This document shows positions 16,692 to 25,359 of a DNA stretch of 64,000 bases, piece after piece; the first letter of the stretch is position 1; every line of letters begins with the position of its first letter. A program made the translations under genes and the position numbers. Where the stretch lies: assembly GCF_016522065.1 (NCBI RefSeq), contig NZ_JAEHFV010000001.1, positions 372,001 to 436,000 of the forward strand, written 5' to 3'. The DNA comes from Flavobacterium agrisoli. GTDB lineage: Bacteria; Bacteroidota; Bacteroidia; Flavobacteriales; Flavobacteriaceae. The notes beneath the pieces were generated by a model. It made no database searches. It was not told the DNA's origin and saw only the letters and a list, made by a program, of their open reading frames with translations.

Positions 16692-17952
16692 AATTGTTAG
16701 GATAACTGTTTTTAATTTCGAGTTTGGAAGGCATTTCAAAAATTTCCAAATCAAAATAAGTTATCGAGGCAAAAATATGGTCAAAAAGATCCGACATAAT
16801 GTATTCATAATTTACCCAACGTTTGTCGTTGGCAAAAGCGTAAATTTCTAGCGGAACCCCAAATTCGGTCGATTGTAATTGGCGACACATCATGGTCATA
16901 TTGGCATTAATGCCGCTTTGGTTGGTCATGTATTCGGAAATGTATTTTCTAAAAACGCCCAAATTGGTAAGGTTTCGACCGTTTATAGCAATTTCTTTAT
17001 TCGAATTTCGATTGGTGTTAAAACGATCAATTTCGGCTTGACGTGTATCTAAATAGGCTTTTATCAGTTCGATTTGTTGCAGTCGTTCAATATCTTCTGC
17101 AGTTAAAAAACGAATGCTACTGCTTTTTATTAAAACGTGTCTTTTTATACGTCGTCCATCCGAACGAAGCATTCCTCTCCAATTCTGAAAAGAATCAGAA
17201 CTCAACGCATAAGTGGGAATTGTCGTGATGGTATTATCAAAATTTTGAACTTTTACCGTCGTTAAATTAATTTCAATTACATCACCATCGGCACCAAATT
17301 TATTCATCGTTATCCAATCGCCAATGCGCACCATATCGTTAATAGAAACTTGTACACTTGATACAAATCCTAAAATGGTATCTCTAAAAATCAAAATGAT
17401 TATAGCCGAAAGCGTTCCTAAAATGGTTAATAATTCCGATTGTTTAATGCCAAATAATTTCGAAATAATAACCGTTATACCAAAAATCCAAAGCACAATC
17501 ATGATAACCTGAATAAAGCTATCGATAGGTTTGTCGCTGTATTTTGGTTTGTGTTTGAGATAATCTTTTAATGAATTAAAAATGGCTCTTACAATCCAAA
17601 GTAGTAGCAAAACAATGTAAATACCCACAATTTTTTCGAAAGCCGATTGCCAATAATCGTATTTTTTTAGAATGATGGGAACGGTGTAATAAATAAAGAA
17701 AAACGGAATTAAATAGGCCGTATATTTAGCTGTTTTATTTTGAATAAGGTAATCATCAAACTTTGTTTTAGTTCGCGATGCAAAAATTCCGGTTAAGGTT
17801 ACCAAAACAAATTTGGCTATATAATAAATGGAATAGGCTAAAATAAATAATACCAATAAATTAATAGCCAAACTGAGGTAAGAAGCCGAAATGCGACTCA
17901 TACCTAAATCTCGAAATACAGGGTATAAAAAATTAAAAAGTTTTTCTAACAA
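16690..17952 (-). CDS. MscS-family mechanosensitive ion channel
   Basis: This 420-residue membrane protein has several N-terminal transmembrane segments (about 25-50, 75-95, 105-125 and 140-170), then the pore-lining helix and MscS beta domain: LGTLSAIIILIFRDTILGFVSSVQV and MVRIGDWITM, followed by GDVIEINLTTVKVQNFDNTITTIP. The C-terminal alpha/beta domain includes the section predicted to carry TRQAEIDRFN. These channels release solutes on osmotic downshock. It is larger than E. coli MscS (286 residues), as in YnaI/YbdG-like members. DUF3817 lies 1 bp upstream, indicating cotranscription. Confidence 0.92.
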   Translation of the reverse strand: MLEKLFNFLYPVFRDLGMSRISASYLSLAINLLVLFILAYSIYYIAKFVLVTLTGIFASRTKTKFDDYLIQNKTAKYTAYLIPFFFIYYTVPIILKKYDYWQSAFEKIVGIYIVLLLLWIVRAIFNSLKDYLKHKPKYSDKPIDSFIQVIMIVLWIFGITVIISKLFGIKQSELLTILGTLSAIIILIFRDTILGFVSSVQVSINDMVRIGDWITMNKFGADGDVIEINLTTVKVQNFDNTITTIPTYALSSDSFQNWRGMLRSDGRRIKRHVLIKSSSIRFLTAEDIERLQQIELIKAYLDTRQAEIDRFNTNRNSNKEIAINGRNLTNLGVFRKYISEYMTNQSGINANMTMMCRQLQSTEFGVPLEIYAFANDKRWVNYEYIMSDLFDHIFASITYFDLEIFEMPSKLEIKNSYPNN

Positions 17953-17953
17953 A

Positions 17954-18238
17954 TTATGCGTTTTTTAAATATTTATGCTCGATATAAAAAGTACCAAATG
18001 GTAACAAAGAAGCCAATAAAATGAGACCAAAAACAGGTAATGTCCATTTTTGACTTTCTTTTAAAAAAATAGCCAATAACACATACCCGATAAATAAAAT
18101 TCCGTGCGTCATGCCAATTGGGAATAATAAATTATGGTATAAATCCAAATTATTGGGTTTAATTAAAAGCATGTTGGCAAACAAAACCAAGTAAGAGATA
18201 CCCTCAAGGATAGCCACTATTTTAAATAATTTTAGCAT
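17954..18238 (-). CDS. DUF3817 family small membrane protein
   Basis: This 94-residue protein has three predicted membrane helices (about 3-25, 37-60 and 68-88) and the features of DUF3817: a starting LLKLFKIVAILEGISYLVL helix, a His in PIGMTHG and the last helix LPVFGLILLASLLPFGTF. Function is unknown. Its stop codon is 1 bp before the MscS start, so the two are translated from one mRNA and may work together in the membrane. Confidence 0.85.
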   Translation of the reverse strand: MLKLFKIVAILEGISYLVLFANMLLIKPNNLDLYHNLLFPIGMTHGILFIGYVLLAIFLKESQKWTLPVFGLILLASLLPFGTFYIEHKYLKNA

Positions 18239-18313
18239 TTGAAATAAAAATTTAATTGTGCCGTAAAATTAAGTATTCTCTGCGGTTTTTTAGGTATGCT
18301 CGGGCAAACAATT

Positions 18314-18321
18314 TACTTTTG
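18314..18321 (+). promoter_or_regulatory. -7 promoter box of the DUF6155 gene
   Basis: TACTTTTG matches TAnnTTTG exactly, 19 bp before the ATG at 18341. It lies inside the longer frame starting at 18296, which argues against that start. Confidence 0.55.
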
Positions 18322-18340
18322 TGGTTATTATCATTTGATT

Positions 18341-18865
18341 ATGAGTAAGCGCGATTTAAAAAAGTATTTAAAAGAATTGTCACAGGAACAGCTTCAGGAG
18401 CAAATTATTGAATTGTATGAAAAATTTACGCCGGTAAAAGTTTTTTATGATTTTGTTTTTAATCCAAAAGAAGAAACGCTTTTGCAGGAGGCTAAACTAA
18501 AAATATCAAACGAATATTTCCCGATAAAAGTCACCCGAAGGGGCAAAGCCAAAATGCGTCGCTCGGTGGCACAAAAAACCATCAAACACTTTATCACTTT
18601 GGGAGTAGATGTTTTTAAAACGGCCGATATTATGTTATATGCTATCGAAATTGCTCAAACTTATGCTTCAGAAAATACCATAAAACAAGAACTTTTTTAC
18701 AAAAGCATGTTAAATTCATTTGAACAGGCAATTACTTTTTGTATTTCCAACGGGATTTGGACTGAATTTAAACCACGAATTCAAGCTATTGTTACCGAAA
18801 CAAAACAACTTCGATGGAAAAATAGTGCTGATTTTGAAGCTGTTTACAATAAATCAATACTCTAA
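18341..18865 (+). CDS. DUF6155-like protein of unknown function
   Basis: This 174-residue cytoplasmic protein starts MSKRDLKKYLKELSQEQLQEQI. It is helical and charged, with a basic patch (PIKVTRRGKAKMRRS at about 75-90) that could contact nucleic acid or phosphate. It resembles the proteins grouped as DUF6155; no reaction is known. I reject the frame's earlier ATG at 18296, because a promoter box lies between it and the chosen start and the extra 15 residues look like translated leader. The RadD-like helicase gene follows 107 bp later with its own promoter. Confidence 0.7.
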   Translation: MSKRDLKKYLKELSQEQLQEQIIELYEKFTPVKVFYDFVFNPKEETLLQEAKLKISNEYFPIKVTRRGKAKMRRSVAQKTIKHFITLGVDVFKTADIMLYAIEIAQTYASENTIKQELFYKSMLNSFEQAITFCISNGIWTEFKPRIQAIVTETKQLRWKNSADFEAVYNKSIL

Positions 18866-18945
18866 TTTTCTTATTAAAATTTAATCATTTCTATTTTTTT
18901 CTTTTATTTTAAGTAAAAACACAAGGAATAACTGTTTTTTAGGTG

Positions 18946-18953
18946 TATTTTTG
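18946..18953 (+). promoter_or_regulatory. -7 promoter box of the helicase gene at 18973
   Basis: TATTTTTG matches TAnnTTTG exactly and ends 19 bp before the ATG. Confidence 0.5.
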
Positions 18954-18972
18954 CAAAAACCAATAAAAAGCA

Positions 18973-20517
18973 ATGTCTGAACATATTTTAGAAATAGAAA
19001 AAGAAGAAAAAAAAGAATTATACGCCTATCAAAAAAAGGATATTGATGCCATTTTTGAGCGCTTGGATAACGCGCCAGAAAAACACCATTTGTTGTATCA
19101 ATTGCCAACTGGTGGAGGAAAAACAGTAATTTTCTCAGAAATTGTACGTCGTTATTTAGCTAATAATGACAAAAAAGTGGTGGTTTTAACACACCGTATT
19201 GAGTTGTGCAAACAAACCTCAAAAATGCTAAAAGGTTTTGGAGTTAAAAACAAAATTATCAACAGTAAAGTAAAAGAATTACCTGATCAAAACGAATATT
19301 CGTGCTTTGTGGCGATGGTGGAAACGCTTAAAAATCGTATAAACGACGAAAAATTACATTTAGATCATATCGGTTTAGTCATTATTGATGAAGCGCATTA
19401 CAACTCTTTCCGTAAATTATTGACTTCTTTTAAAAATGCTTTTATTTTAGGAGTTACCGCAACACCTTTGAGTTCAAACATCAAATTGCCGATGCACCAA
19501 AGCTACGATGAATTAATTGTAGGAGATACTATTGCATCCCTTATTGATAAAGGGTTTTTAGCCAAAGCCACTACTTATAGTTATGATGTAGGATTGACTT
19601 CTTTAAAAGTGGGAATCAACGGAGATTATACCGTAAAATCATCTGATGATTTGTATACCAATTCGGTAATGCAAGAAAAATTGTTGCATGCTTACACCGA
19701 AAAATCGTTGGGTAAAAAAACCTTGATTTTCAATAATGGTATTCATACTTCGCTATATGTTTATGAAACTTTTAGAGAGGCCGGTTATGATATTCGCCAT
19801 TTGGATAATACGTGTGGTAACGAAGAACGGAAAGAAATTTTACAGTGGTTTAAAAAAACACCAGATGCTATTTTAACGTCGGTCGGAATTTTAACAACTG
19901 GTTTTGATGAGCCTACTGTTGAAACCATCATTTTAAATCGTGCGACAAAATCGTTGACTCTTTATTTTCAAATGATTGGCCGTGGCTCTCGAAAACTTCC
20001 TGGAAAAGACGAATTTACAGTAATCGATTTGGGTAATAATGCCGCTCGATTTGGTTTGTGGAGTGATGCTGTCAATTGGCAACACATATTCAAATCGCCC
20101 GAATTTTATCTGGAAAATTTGAGAGACGATACCGAAATCGAAATGTTCTTTAAATACAGTATGCCGCCCGAATTGCGCGCTAAATTCAGCAAAACCGCCG
20201 ATGTAACTTTTGATGTGGATGAAGAACATAAATTGGCCATAGCACAAAATGAACGTTCCAAAGTTGTTTTAGATAAATCGCTAGACCAACATGCTGATAT
20301 GTGCGTAGACAATACCGAAACACTGCAAGAAGCAAAAACGTTAGCCAAAGAATTGGATGACGATATTGACTGCCGTATTAAACGATATTCAAAATGTTTG
20401 AGTCAGTGCAGCAAAAATTACCGCGAATGGCTTGTTGACGATTACAAACAAAAATTAACCTTATTGATTGGTAAAAAATACCGCGAAAAAATCATGAACG
20501 AACCCGATGAAGAGTAA
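18973..20517 (+). CDS. DEAD/DEAH-box superfamily 2 helicase, RadD-like
   Basis: This 514-residue protein has all core SF2 motifs: a Q-like YQKKDIDAI start, LPTGGGKT (Walker A), IIDEAHYNSF (motif II), GVTATP (motif III), ILTTGFDEPTVETI (motif V) and QMIGRGSRK (motif VI). This arrangement is that of the type III restriction Res/RadD/SSL2-like group. A C-terminal region with four cysteines (CRIKRYSKCLSQCSKNYREW, plus an earlier Cys) may bind metal or DNA. Members act in DNA repair or recombination-intermediate processing. No methylase or other restriction gene is nearby, so a restriction system is not supported. A strong hairpin follows. Confidence 0.87.
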   Translation: MSEHILEIEKEEKKELYAYQKKDIDAIFERLDNAPEKHHLLYQLPTGGGKTVIFSEIVRRYLANNDKKVVVLTHRIELCKQTSKMLKGFGVKNKIINSKVKELPDQNEYSCFVAMVETLKNRINDEKLHLDHIGLVIIDEAHYNSFRKLLTSFKNAFILGVTATPLSSNIKLPMHQSYDELIVGDTIASLIDKGFLAKATTYSYDVGLTSLKVGINGDYTVKSSDDLYTNSVMQEKLLHAYTEKSLGKKTLIFNNGIHTSLYVYETFREAGYDIRHLDNTCGNEERKEILQWFKKTPDAILTSVGILTTGFDEPTVETIILNRATKSLTLYFQMIGRGSRKLPGKDEFTVIDLGNNAARFGLWSDAVNWQHIFKSPEFYLENLRDDTEIEMFFKYSMPPELRAKFSKTADVTFDVDEEHKLAIAQNERSKVVLDKSLDQHADMCVDNTETLQEAKTLAKELDDDIDCRIKRYSKCLSQCSKNYREWLVDDYKQKLTLLIGKKYREKIMNEPDEE

Positions 20518-20541
20518 TATTTTCATGTCAATATAGTTTTC

Positions 20542-20576
20542 AATTCCCACAAGAGAAAGGACTTCTTGTGGGAATT
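20542..20576 (+). terminator. Perfect 13-bp hairpin after the RadD-like helicase gene
   Basis: Arms AATTCCCACAAGA and TCTTGTGGGAATT match exactly around a 9-nt loop. The stem is strong but only TTTGCATTT follows in place of a clean T-run, so it may stabilise the 3' end or attenuate and not terminate fully. Confidence 0.6.
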
Positions 20577-20590
20577 TGCATTTAACGATG

Positions 20591-20598
20591 TACCTTTA
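20591..20598 (+). promoter_or_regulatory. Likely -7 box of the DEAD-box RNA helicase gene
   Basis: TACCTTTA matches TAnnTTTG at seven of eight positions. RNA would start near 20605, leaving a normal leader before the ATG at 20628 but almost none before the ATG at 20604. Confidence 0.4.
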
Positions 20599-20627
20599 CC
20601 CAAATGAATTTCAAAAACAAGCAAACA

Positions 20628-21962
20628 ATGTCAGTAGCCTTTAAAAAATTAGGAATTTCAGCTTCATTACTTCAATCTTTAAACGAATTGGATATTGTTT
20701 CGCCTACCGAAATTCAGCAACAAGCTATTCCGTTACTCCTTAAAAATGAAACCGATGTGGTGGCACTTGCCAAAACCGGAACAGGGAAAACGGCCGCATT
20801 CGGTTTACCGCTTTTACAACTCATTAATACCAACGAAAATCACGTGCAAGCTGTTATTTTAGCACCTACACGAGAATTAGGACAACAGATTTTTTCTAAT
20901 TTGACTGCATTTTCAAAATACCTACCTGAAGTAAACAGTATTAGTTTATGTGGTGGAACTTCAATAAAGCCTCAAATTCAAGAGTTAAAACAAGCCACTC
21001 ATATTGTGGTGGCAACTCCCGGTCGACTAATTGATCTTATTCAGCGAAAAGCTATTGACTTGTCTAAAACTTCTTTTCTTGTTTTAGACGAAGCCGATGA
21101 AATGATTGCTATTTTAAAAGAAAGTATTGATGAAATAATTGCAGAAATGCCTAAAAAACGAAGAACTTTTTTGTTTTCGGCAACCTTATCGGGAGCTATC
21201 AAACAATTGGTTCAGAATTATTTGCTTAAAAATGTAGTTACCATTTCGGCCGATATGGAAACCGTTGGGAATCAGCAAATAGAACATCAATATATTGTGG
21301 TCGAGGCAATTGAAAAACTAGATGTATTGATGCATTTTTTAAATTCAAGAGAAGGGGAGAAGGCCATTATTTTTTGTAAAACCAAAGCTGCGGTTAACAA
21401 ATTAGCTAAAAATTTAGCCATTAACCGATTTTCATCGGGCGCTTTGCATGGCAGTTTAACACAGGGAATTCGTGATAGAATAATGGGGCAATTTAGAGAA
21501 AATCATATTTCGATTTTAGTTGCTACCGATTTGGCTTCGCGCGGAATTGATGTTTCGGATGTTTCTTTTGTTATTAATTATCATTTGCCGGATACCTATG
21601 AAAATTACGTTCACCGAAGCGGAAGAACTGCAAGGGCAGGAGCTACGGGTTTATCACTGACCATTTTACAACCTGAAGAAGAGGTTGAAATTGCCGATTT
21701 TGAAAAAGAATTAGGCCTTCATTTTACTAAAATTGAAAAGCCTTCTGGAAACAGTATCGAAGCCAATAATACCATTTTATGGGCTAAAAAAATCTTCAAA
21801 ACCAAGCCGAATCACGAAATTGAAATTGCTGTAAAACAAAAAGTAAAAAGCATATTTCACCATTTAACGAAAGAAGAGTTAATCGAAAAATTGTTGGCGC
21901 AACAGTACTTACAAATGAAACCAGAACCTGCTGAAAAGCCTGTTAAAAAAAATAAAAAATAA
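20628..21962 (+). CDS. DEAD-box ATP-dependent RNA helicase
   Basis: This 444-residue protein has the complete DEAD-box set: PTEIQQQAIP (Q motif), AKTGTGKT, PTRELGQQI, TPGRLIDL, DEADEMI, FSATLSG, ATDLASRGIDV and HRSGRTARAG. A short basic tail (KPVKKNKK) may aid RNA binding. Such helicases remodel ribosomal or messenger RNA, often in ribosome assembly or cold growth. Start: MSVAFKKLGIS at 20628 aligns with the normal DEAD-box beginning; the frame could begin eight codons earlier at 20604. The previous helicase gene is unrelated in subfamily. Confidence 0.92.
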   Translation: MSVAFKKLGISASLLQSLNELDIVSPTEIQQQAIPLLLKNETDVVALAKTGTGKTAAFGLPLLQLINTNENHVQAVILAPTRELGQQIFSNLTAFSKYLPEVNSISLCGGTSIKPQIQELKQATHIVVATPGRLIDLIQRKAIDLSKTSFLVLDEADEMIAILKESIDEIIAEMPKKRRTFLFSATLSGAIKQLVQNYLLKNVVTISADMETVGNQQIEHQYIVVEAIEKLDVLMHFLNSREGEKAIIFCKTKAAVNKLAKNLAINRFSSGALHGSLTQGIRDRIMGQFRENHISILVATDLASRGIDVSDVSFVINYHLPDTYENYVHRSGRTARAGATGLSLTILQPEEEVEIADFEKELGLHFTKIEKPSGNSIEANNTILWAKKIFKTKPNHEIEIAVKQKVKSIFHHLTKEELIEKLLAQQYLQMKPEPAEKPVKKNKK

Positions 21963-22042
21963 GTTACAATTTTCGTCATTTGATAATTTAAATAGTAATT
22001 TTAGGACTTCATTTTTACCCAAAATCATACAAAAAGATTTAT

Positions 22043-23320
22043 ATGAGAATAGTCATTATTGGAGGAGGTTTTGCTGGAATTAACCTGGCCAAAGATCTTC
22101 TAAATCAAAAAGATATAAACGTTGTTTTAGTCGATAAAAATAATTACAACTTTTTTCCCCCTTTAATTTATCAAGTTGCTACGGCTTTTTTAGAGCCTAC
22201 AAGTATTAGTTATCCTTTTAGAAAGTTTTTTTCGGGTAAAAAAAACCTGCAATTCCGTTTAGGCGAATTATTAGAAGTGGTTCCTGAAGAAAATAAAATT
22301 ATTCTGAACAATGGTGAGCTAACGTACGACAAATTGGTTTTTGCTACCGGAGCCGAAACAAATTATTTCGGAATGGAAAATGTCCAGAAAAATGCTATTC
22401 CGATGAAAACGCTCAATGATGCTATTGTGATGCGTAACACCTTGCTTAAAAACTTGGAAAAAGCAGCCATTTGCAAAGATATTCGTAAAAGAAGAAAATA
22501 CTTAACCATTGTGGTGGCCGGAGGAGGGCCTACTGGAGTAGAAGTTTCGGGAATGTTTGCCGAAATGCGTAAAAATATTTTGGTAAAAGAATATCCCGAA
22601 TTAGCAACAAGTGCGAGTAATATTTATTTAGTAGATGGTGGCGATGCGCTGTTGGCGCCGATGAGTAAAGAATCTCAACAGGACACCTTAGAAGCTGTAA
22701 CGAAACTAGGCGTTGTCGTAAAACTGAATGCTAAAGTTACCGATTATGTTGATGATGTGGTTTATTTTGAAGGAGGAGAAACTATTGCGACCAAAAATTT
22801 AATTTGGGCAGCAGGAGTTTCTGCAAAAATTTTCAAAGGAATTCCAACCGAAAGTTACGGTCGCGGTCGAAGATTAGCAACAGATGCTTTTAATAAAGTG
22901 AATGGTTTAGATAATATTTATGCTATTGGTGACACTTGTATTTTAGCTGGAGATGAAAATTTTCCTCACGGACATCCTCAAGTAGCGCAAGTTGCTATTC
23001 AACAAGCACAGAATTTATCGAAGAATTTTAAGGCAATGAAAGATAACAAATCACTGCGACCATTTGTTTATAACGATAAGGGGTCCATGGCCATTATTGG
23101 AAAAAATAAAGCAGTTGTTGATTTGCCAAAACCTAAAATGCATTTTAAAGGCTTTTTTGCTTGGTTCATTTGGTTGTTTGTACACTTATTTTCGCTAATT
23201 ACTTACCGAAACCGAATGCAAACCTTTTACAATTGGATGGTGGCTTATTTTGCTAAAGATCAATCTTTGCGTATGATTATTAGGCCCGATAAAAAAATCA
23301 AACTGCCTGGCGATAATTAA
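22043..23320 (+). CDS. NAD(P)/FAD-dependent oxidoreductase, type II NADH dehydrogenase
   Basis: This 425-residue protein has the two dinucleotide folds of NDH-2: IIGGGFAGINLAK at residue 4 (FAD) and VVAGGGPTGVEVSGM at about 155 (NADH), plus YAIGDTC, which closes over FAD. The quinone-site motif AQVAIQQAQNLSKN is present. The C terminus has a hydrophobic, aromatic-rich stretch (FFAWFIWLFVHLFSLI) that anchors the enzyme to the inner membrane. It oxidises NADH and reduces menaquinone without pumping protons. The terminator at 23340 closes the unit. Confidence 0.92.
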   Translation: MRIVIIGGGFAGINLAKDLLNQKDINVVLVDKNNYNFFPPLIYQVATAFLEPTSISYPFRKFFSGKKNLQFRLGELLEVVPEENKIILNNGELTYDKLVFATGAETNYFGMENVQKNAIPMKTLNDAIVMRNTLLKNLEKAAICKDIRKRRKYLTIVVAGGGPTGVEVSGMFAEMRKNILVKEYPELATSASNIYLVDGGDALLAPMSKESQQDTLEAVTKLGVVVKLNAKVTDYVDDVVYFEGGETIATKNLIWAAGVSAKIFKGIPTESYGRGRRLATDAFNKVNGLDNIYAIGDTCILAGDENFPHGHPQVAQVAIQQAQNLSKNFKAMKDNKSLRPFVYNDKGSMAIIGKNKAVVDLPKPKMHFKGFFAWFIWLFVHLFSLITYRNRMQTFYNWMVAYFAKDQSLRMIIRPDKKIKLPGDN

Positions 23321-23339
23321 TATCTCTAAAAAATATTTT

Positions 23340-23377
23340 AAAAGCTGTTCTTTTTATTTTAATAAAAACAGCTTTTT
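23340..23377. terminator. Bidirectional terminator between NDH-2 and the MFS exporter gene
   Basis: Stem AAAAGCTGTT / AACAGCTTTT, extended by A/T pairs in the 17-nt interior, followed by T residues. It lies between convergent genes. Confidence 0.85.
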
Positions 23378-24565
23378 TTATTGCTTTAATTTCCGACTTC
23401 CAATATTTAAAATGATAAATGCCAACACAGAACTCGTAACCATGATAGCAACCATAGGAGTAATTGAATTGTGCACAAAAACTCCCACAAAAAAAGAGGC
23501 TAAAGCACCTAAACCAAGTTGAATAGCTCCCATTAATGCCGATACAATTCCGGTATTTTTTGTAAAAGGAGCCATTGTTAAACCGGCAGTATTTGGATTT
23601 GTGATACCAAGACATCCTAAAAACAAAAATAACATAGCTACAGTCGAATACAAATTTAAAAGTTGGTTGAGAGCTAAAATTAAAAAAAGCATACTAATGC
23701 AAACTTGACATAGTAATGCTCTAAAAATGAGTTGTTCGCTTGTAAAACGTCTTAATAATATAGAATTTAACTGACTAGCGCCTATAAAGCTTACGGACAT
23801 AAAAGCAAAAATCCATCCGTAAATTTTAGGACCTACTTTAAAAATATCCATAAAAACGATAGGGGAAGCCGCTACATACGTAAAAAGCCCTGAAAAAGCT
23901 ATCGCTCCAGTAAAAGCGTATGTATGAAATTGTGGTTCTTTTAAAACCGTCCAAAAACTATTTAAAATAGGTTTAGGTTTCAATGAAACAGAAGGATCTC
24001 CTTCCGATGTAACAGGTAAAAAAAGTTGCGAGGCCAATAAAATTACAATTCCCATCCACATCAAAATAATAAAAACGGTATGCCAACCGTAATCGGCTGT
24101 GACATATCCACCAATAGTTGGAGCCAACATAGGCGATAGTCCAACCACCAACATTAATAACGAAAATACTTTAGGAATTTCTTTTACAGGAAATAAGTCG
24201 CGAACCATAGCTACCGAAGCCACAGTGGCGGCACAACTTCCGATGGCTTGAATGAAACGCAAAGCGATAAAATAATCAATATTCGTTACATACACACAAC
24301 CCAAAGAGGCCAATATATAAACTAACAATCCCCAAAATAGCGGTTTTTTTCGACCAAAACGATCCAGTAACGGACCGTATAATAACTGCCCAAACGAAAT
24401 TCCGATAAAATAGCTCGATAAACTCATGGCAACTTTAGCTACAGTAGTGTTTAAATCGGTTGCAATTCCTTCAAAACCGGGCAAATACATATCAATTGAA
24501 AATGGACCTAAAGCAGTTAAAGCACCTAAAATCAGTATTAATTGGAAGTGTCGTTTTTTTGACAT
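23378..24565 (-). CDS. Bcr/CflA family MFS drug-resistance transporter
   Basis: This 395-residue protein has the twelve-helix pattern of the major facilitator superfamily. Features of the Bcr/CflA drug:H+ antiporter group are visible: the helix-1 motif GPFSIDMYLPGF with its Asp, the loop 2-3 motif GPLLDRFGRKKPL, and the motif-C-like stretch VGLSPMLAPTIGG in helix 5. It exports small amphipathic compounds; the substrate is not predictable. It has its own -7 box (24595-24602) and stands alone. Confidence 0.93.
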   Translation of the reverse strand: MSKKRHFQLILILGALTALGPFSIDMYLPGFEGIATDLNTTVAKVAMSLSSYFIGISFGQLLYGPLLDRFGRKKPLFWGLLVYILASLGCVYVTNIDYFIALRFIQAIGSCAATVASVAMVRDLFPVKEIPKVFSLLMLVVGLSPMLAPTIGGYVTADYGWHTVFIILMWMGIVILLASQLFLPVTSEGDPSVSLKPKPILNSFWTVLKEPQFHTYAFTGAIAFSGLFTYVAASPIVFMDIFKVGPKIYGWIFAFMSVSFIGASQLNSILLRRFTSEQLIFRALLCQVCISMLFLILALNQLLNLYSTVAMLFLFLGCLGITNPNTAGLTMAPFTKNTGIVSALMGAIQLGLGALASFFVGVFVHNSITPMVAIMVTSSVLAFIILNIGSRKLKQ

Positions 24566-24594
24566 TTTATTAAAATAATGTTATTTATGGCTTG

Positions 24595-24602
24595 CAAAGG
24601 TA
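24595..24602 (-). promoter_or_regulatory. -7 promoter box of the MFS exporter gene
   Basis: TACCTTTG on the minus strand matches TAnnTTTG exactly, 29 bp before the ATG. Confidence 0.5.
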
Positions 24603-24692
24603 AATATTTGCTATCTTGATACTATGTTAGCTATTGATATTTACAAAAATTAGCTATTTAACAACAAAGAATTATTAATTAAATCAAAATTT

Positions 24693-25097
24693 ATGAAAAA
24701 AGTTATTGCATTATGTTTATTTACTGCATTTTCGTACGCACAAACCATTGTCAATAAAATCGAAAATGTAAATGCGCAACAGTTAGAATTTATCAAAAAG
24801 GTAAATTCATTTTATCCAGATATTACTGTAAACAATTCTATTACAAATTACTACGCCGACGGAAATATAATTGATTCTAAACAAGAATTCGATTTAAAAG
24901 GTACAAAATTTTCGAGCTATAAAATTGGAATTCAGCCAGGAAACACCAAAATGTTATACGAATATGAAACAGCCGATTTGGGTAAAGTTTACGGTGATAT
25001 TCGAATTTTTAACGGTAAATATGTTAGAACGCAATTTATGGACAAAAGCAACAAAATTGAAATTTACGTAGATGGTAAGGCCGTTTATAGCAATTAG
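24693..25097 (+). CDS. Small secreted protein of unknown function
   Basis: This 134-residue protein has a clear Sec signal peptide (MKKVIALCLFTAFSYAQ, cleavage probably after Ala16). The mature part of about 118 residues is rich in Lys, Asn and aromatic residues and looks mainly beta-stranded (YETADLGKVYGDIRIFNGKY). No cysteine or family motif is seen. It stands alone between the divergent MFS gene and a strong terminator. It is probably periplasmic. Confidence 0.75.
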   Translation: MKKVIALCLFTAFSYAQTIVNKIENVNAQQLEFIKKVNSFYPDITVNNSITNYYADGNIIDSKQEFDLKGTKFSSYKIGIQPGNTKMLYEYETADLGKVYGDIRIFNGKYVRTQFMDKSNKIEIYVDGKAVYSN

Positions 25098-25121
25098 ACA
25101 TTTTAAGCTTTCCAGATTAGT

Positions 25122-25149
25122 AAAAACACCAAATCTTGGTGTTTTTTTT
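25122..25149 (+). terminator. Rho-independent terminator after the small secreted protein gene
   Basis: Perfect 11-bp stem AAAAACACCAA / TTGGTGTTTTT with a 3-nt loop and a continuing T-run. Confidence 0.9.
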
Positions 25150-25296
25150 ATATATAATAGATATTTATATTTGACCTATAATTTATATTATGTAAAATAG
25201 ACTTTTTCCAAACAAACTTGTACTTCTCAATTTAATTAGTATCTTTAATTTAAATTGTTGTTGATAGAAATGCTTCACAGATAAATCTATTCGTTC

Positions 25297-25304
25297 TACT
25301 TTTG
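25297..25304 (+). promoter_or_regulatory. -7 promoter box of the DUF294 gene
   Basis: TACTTTTG matches TAnnTTTG exactly. It lies 55 bp before the ATG, so the leader would be about 50 nt. Confidence 0.5.
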
Positions 25305-25359
25305 TAAGTGTTTTATTTATTATTTTTACAATCAATTTTTATATCACTTAAAAATATTT

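Noticed and set aside
18973..21962. Two adjacent helicase genes as part of a restriction or defence system
   Set aside because: No methylase, nuclease or other defence gene is near, the two helicases have separate signals, and both resemble ordinary housekeeping or repair helicases.
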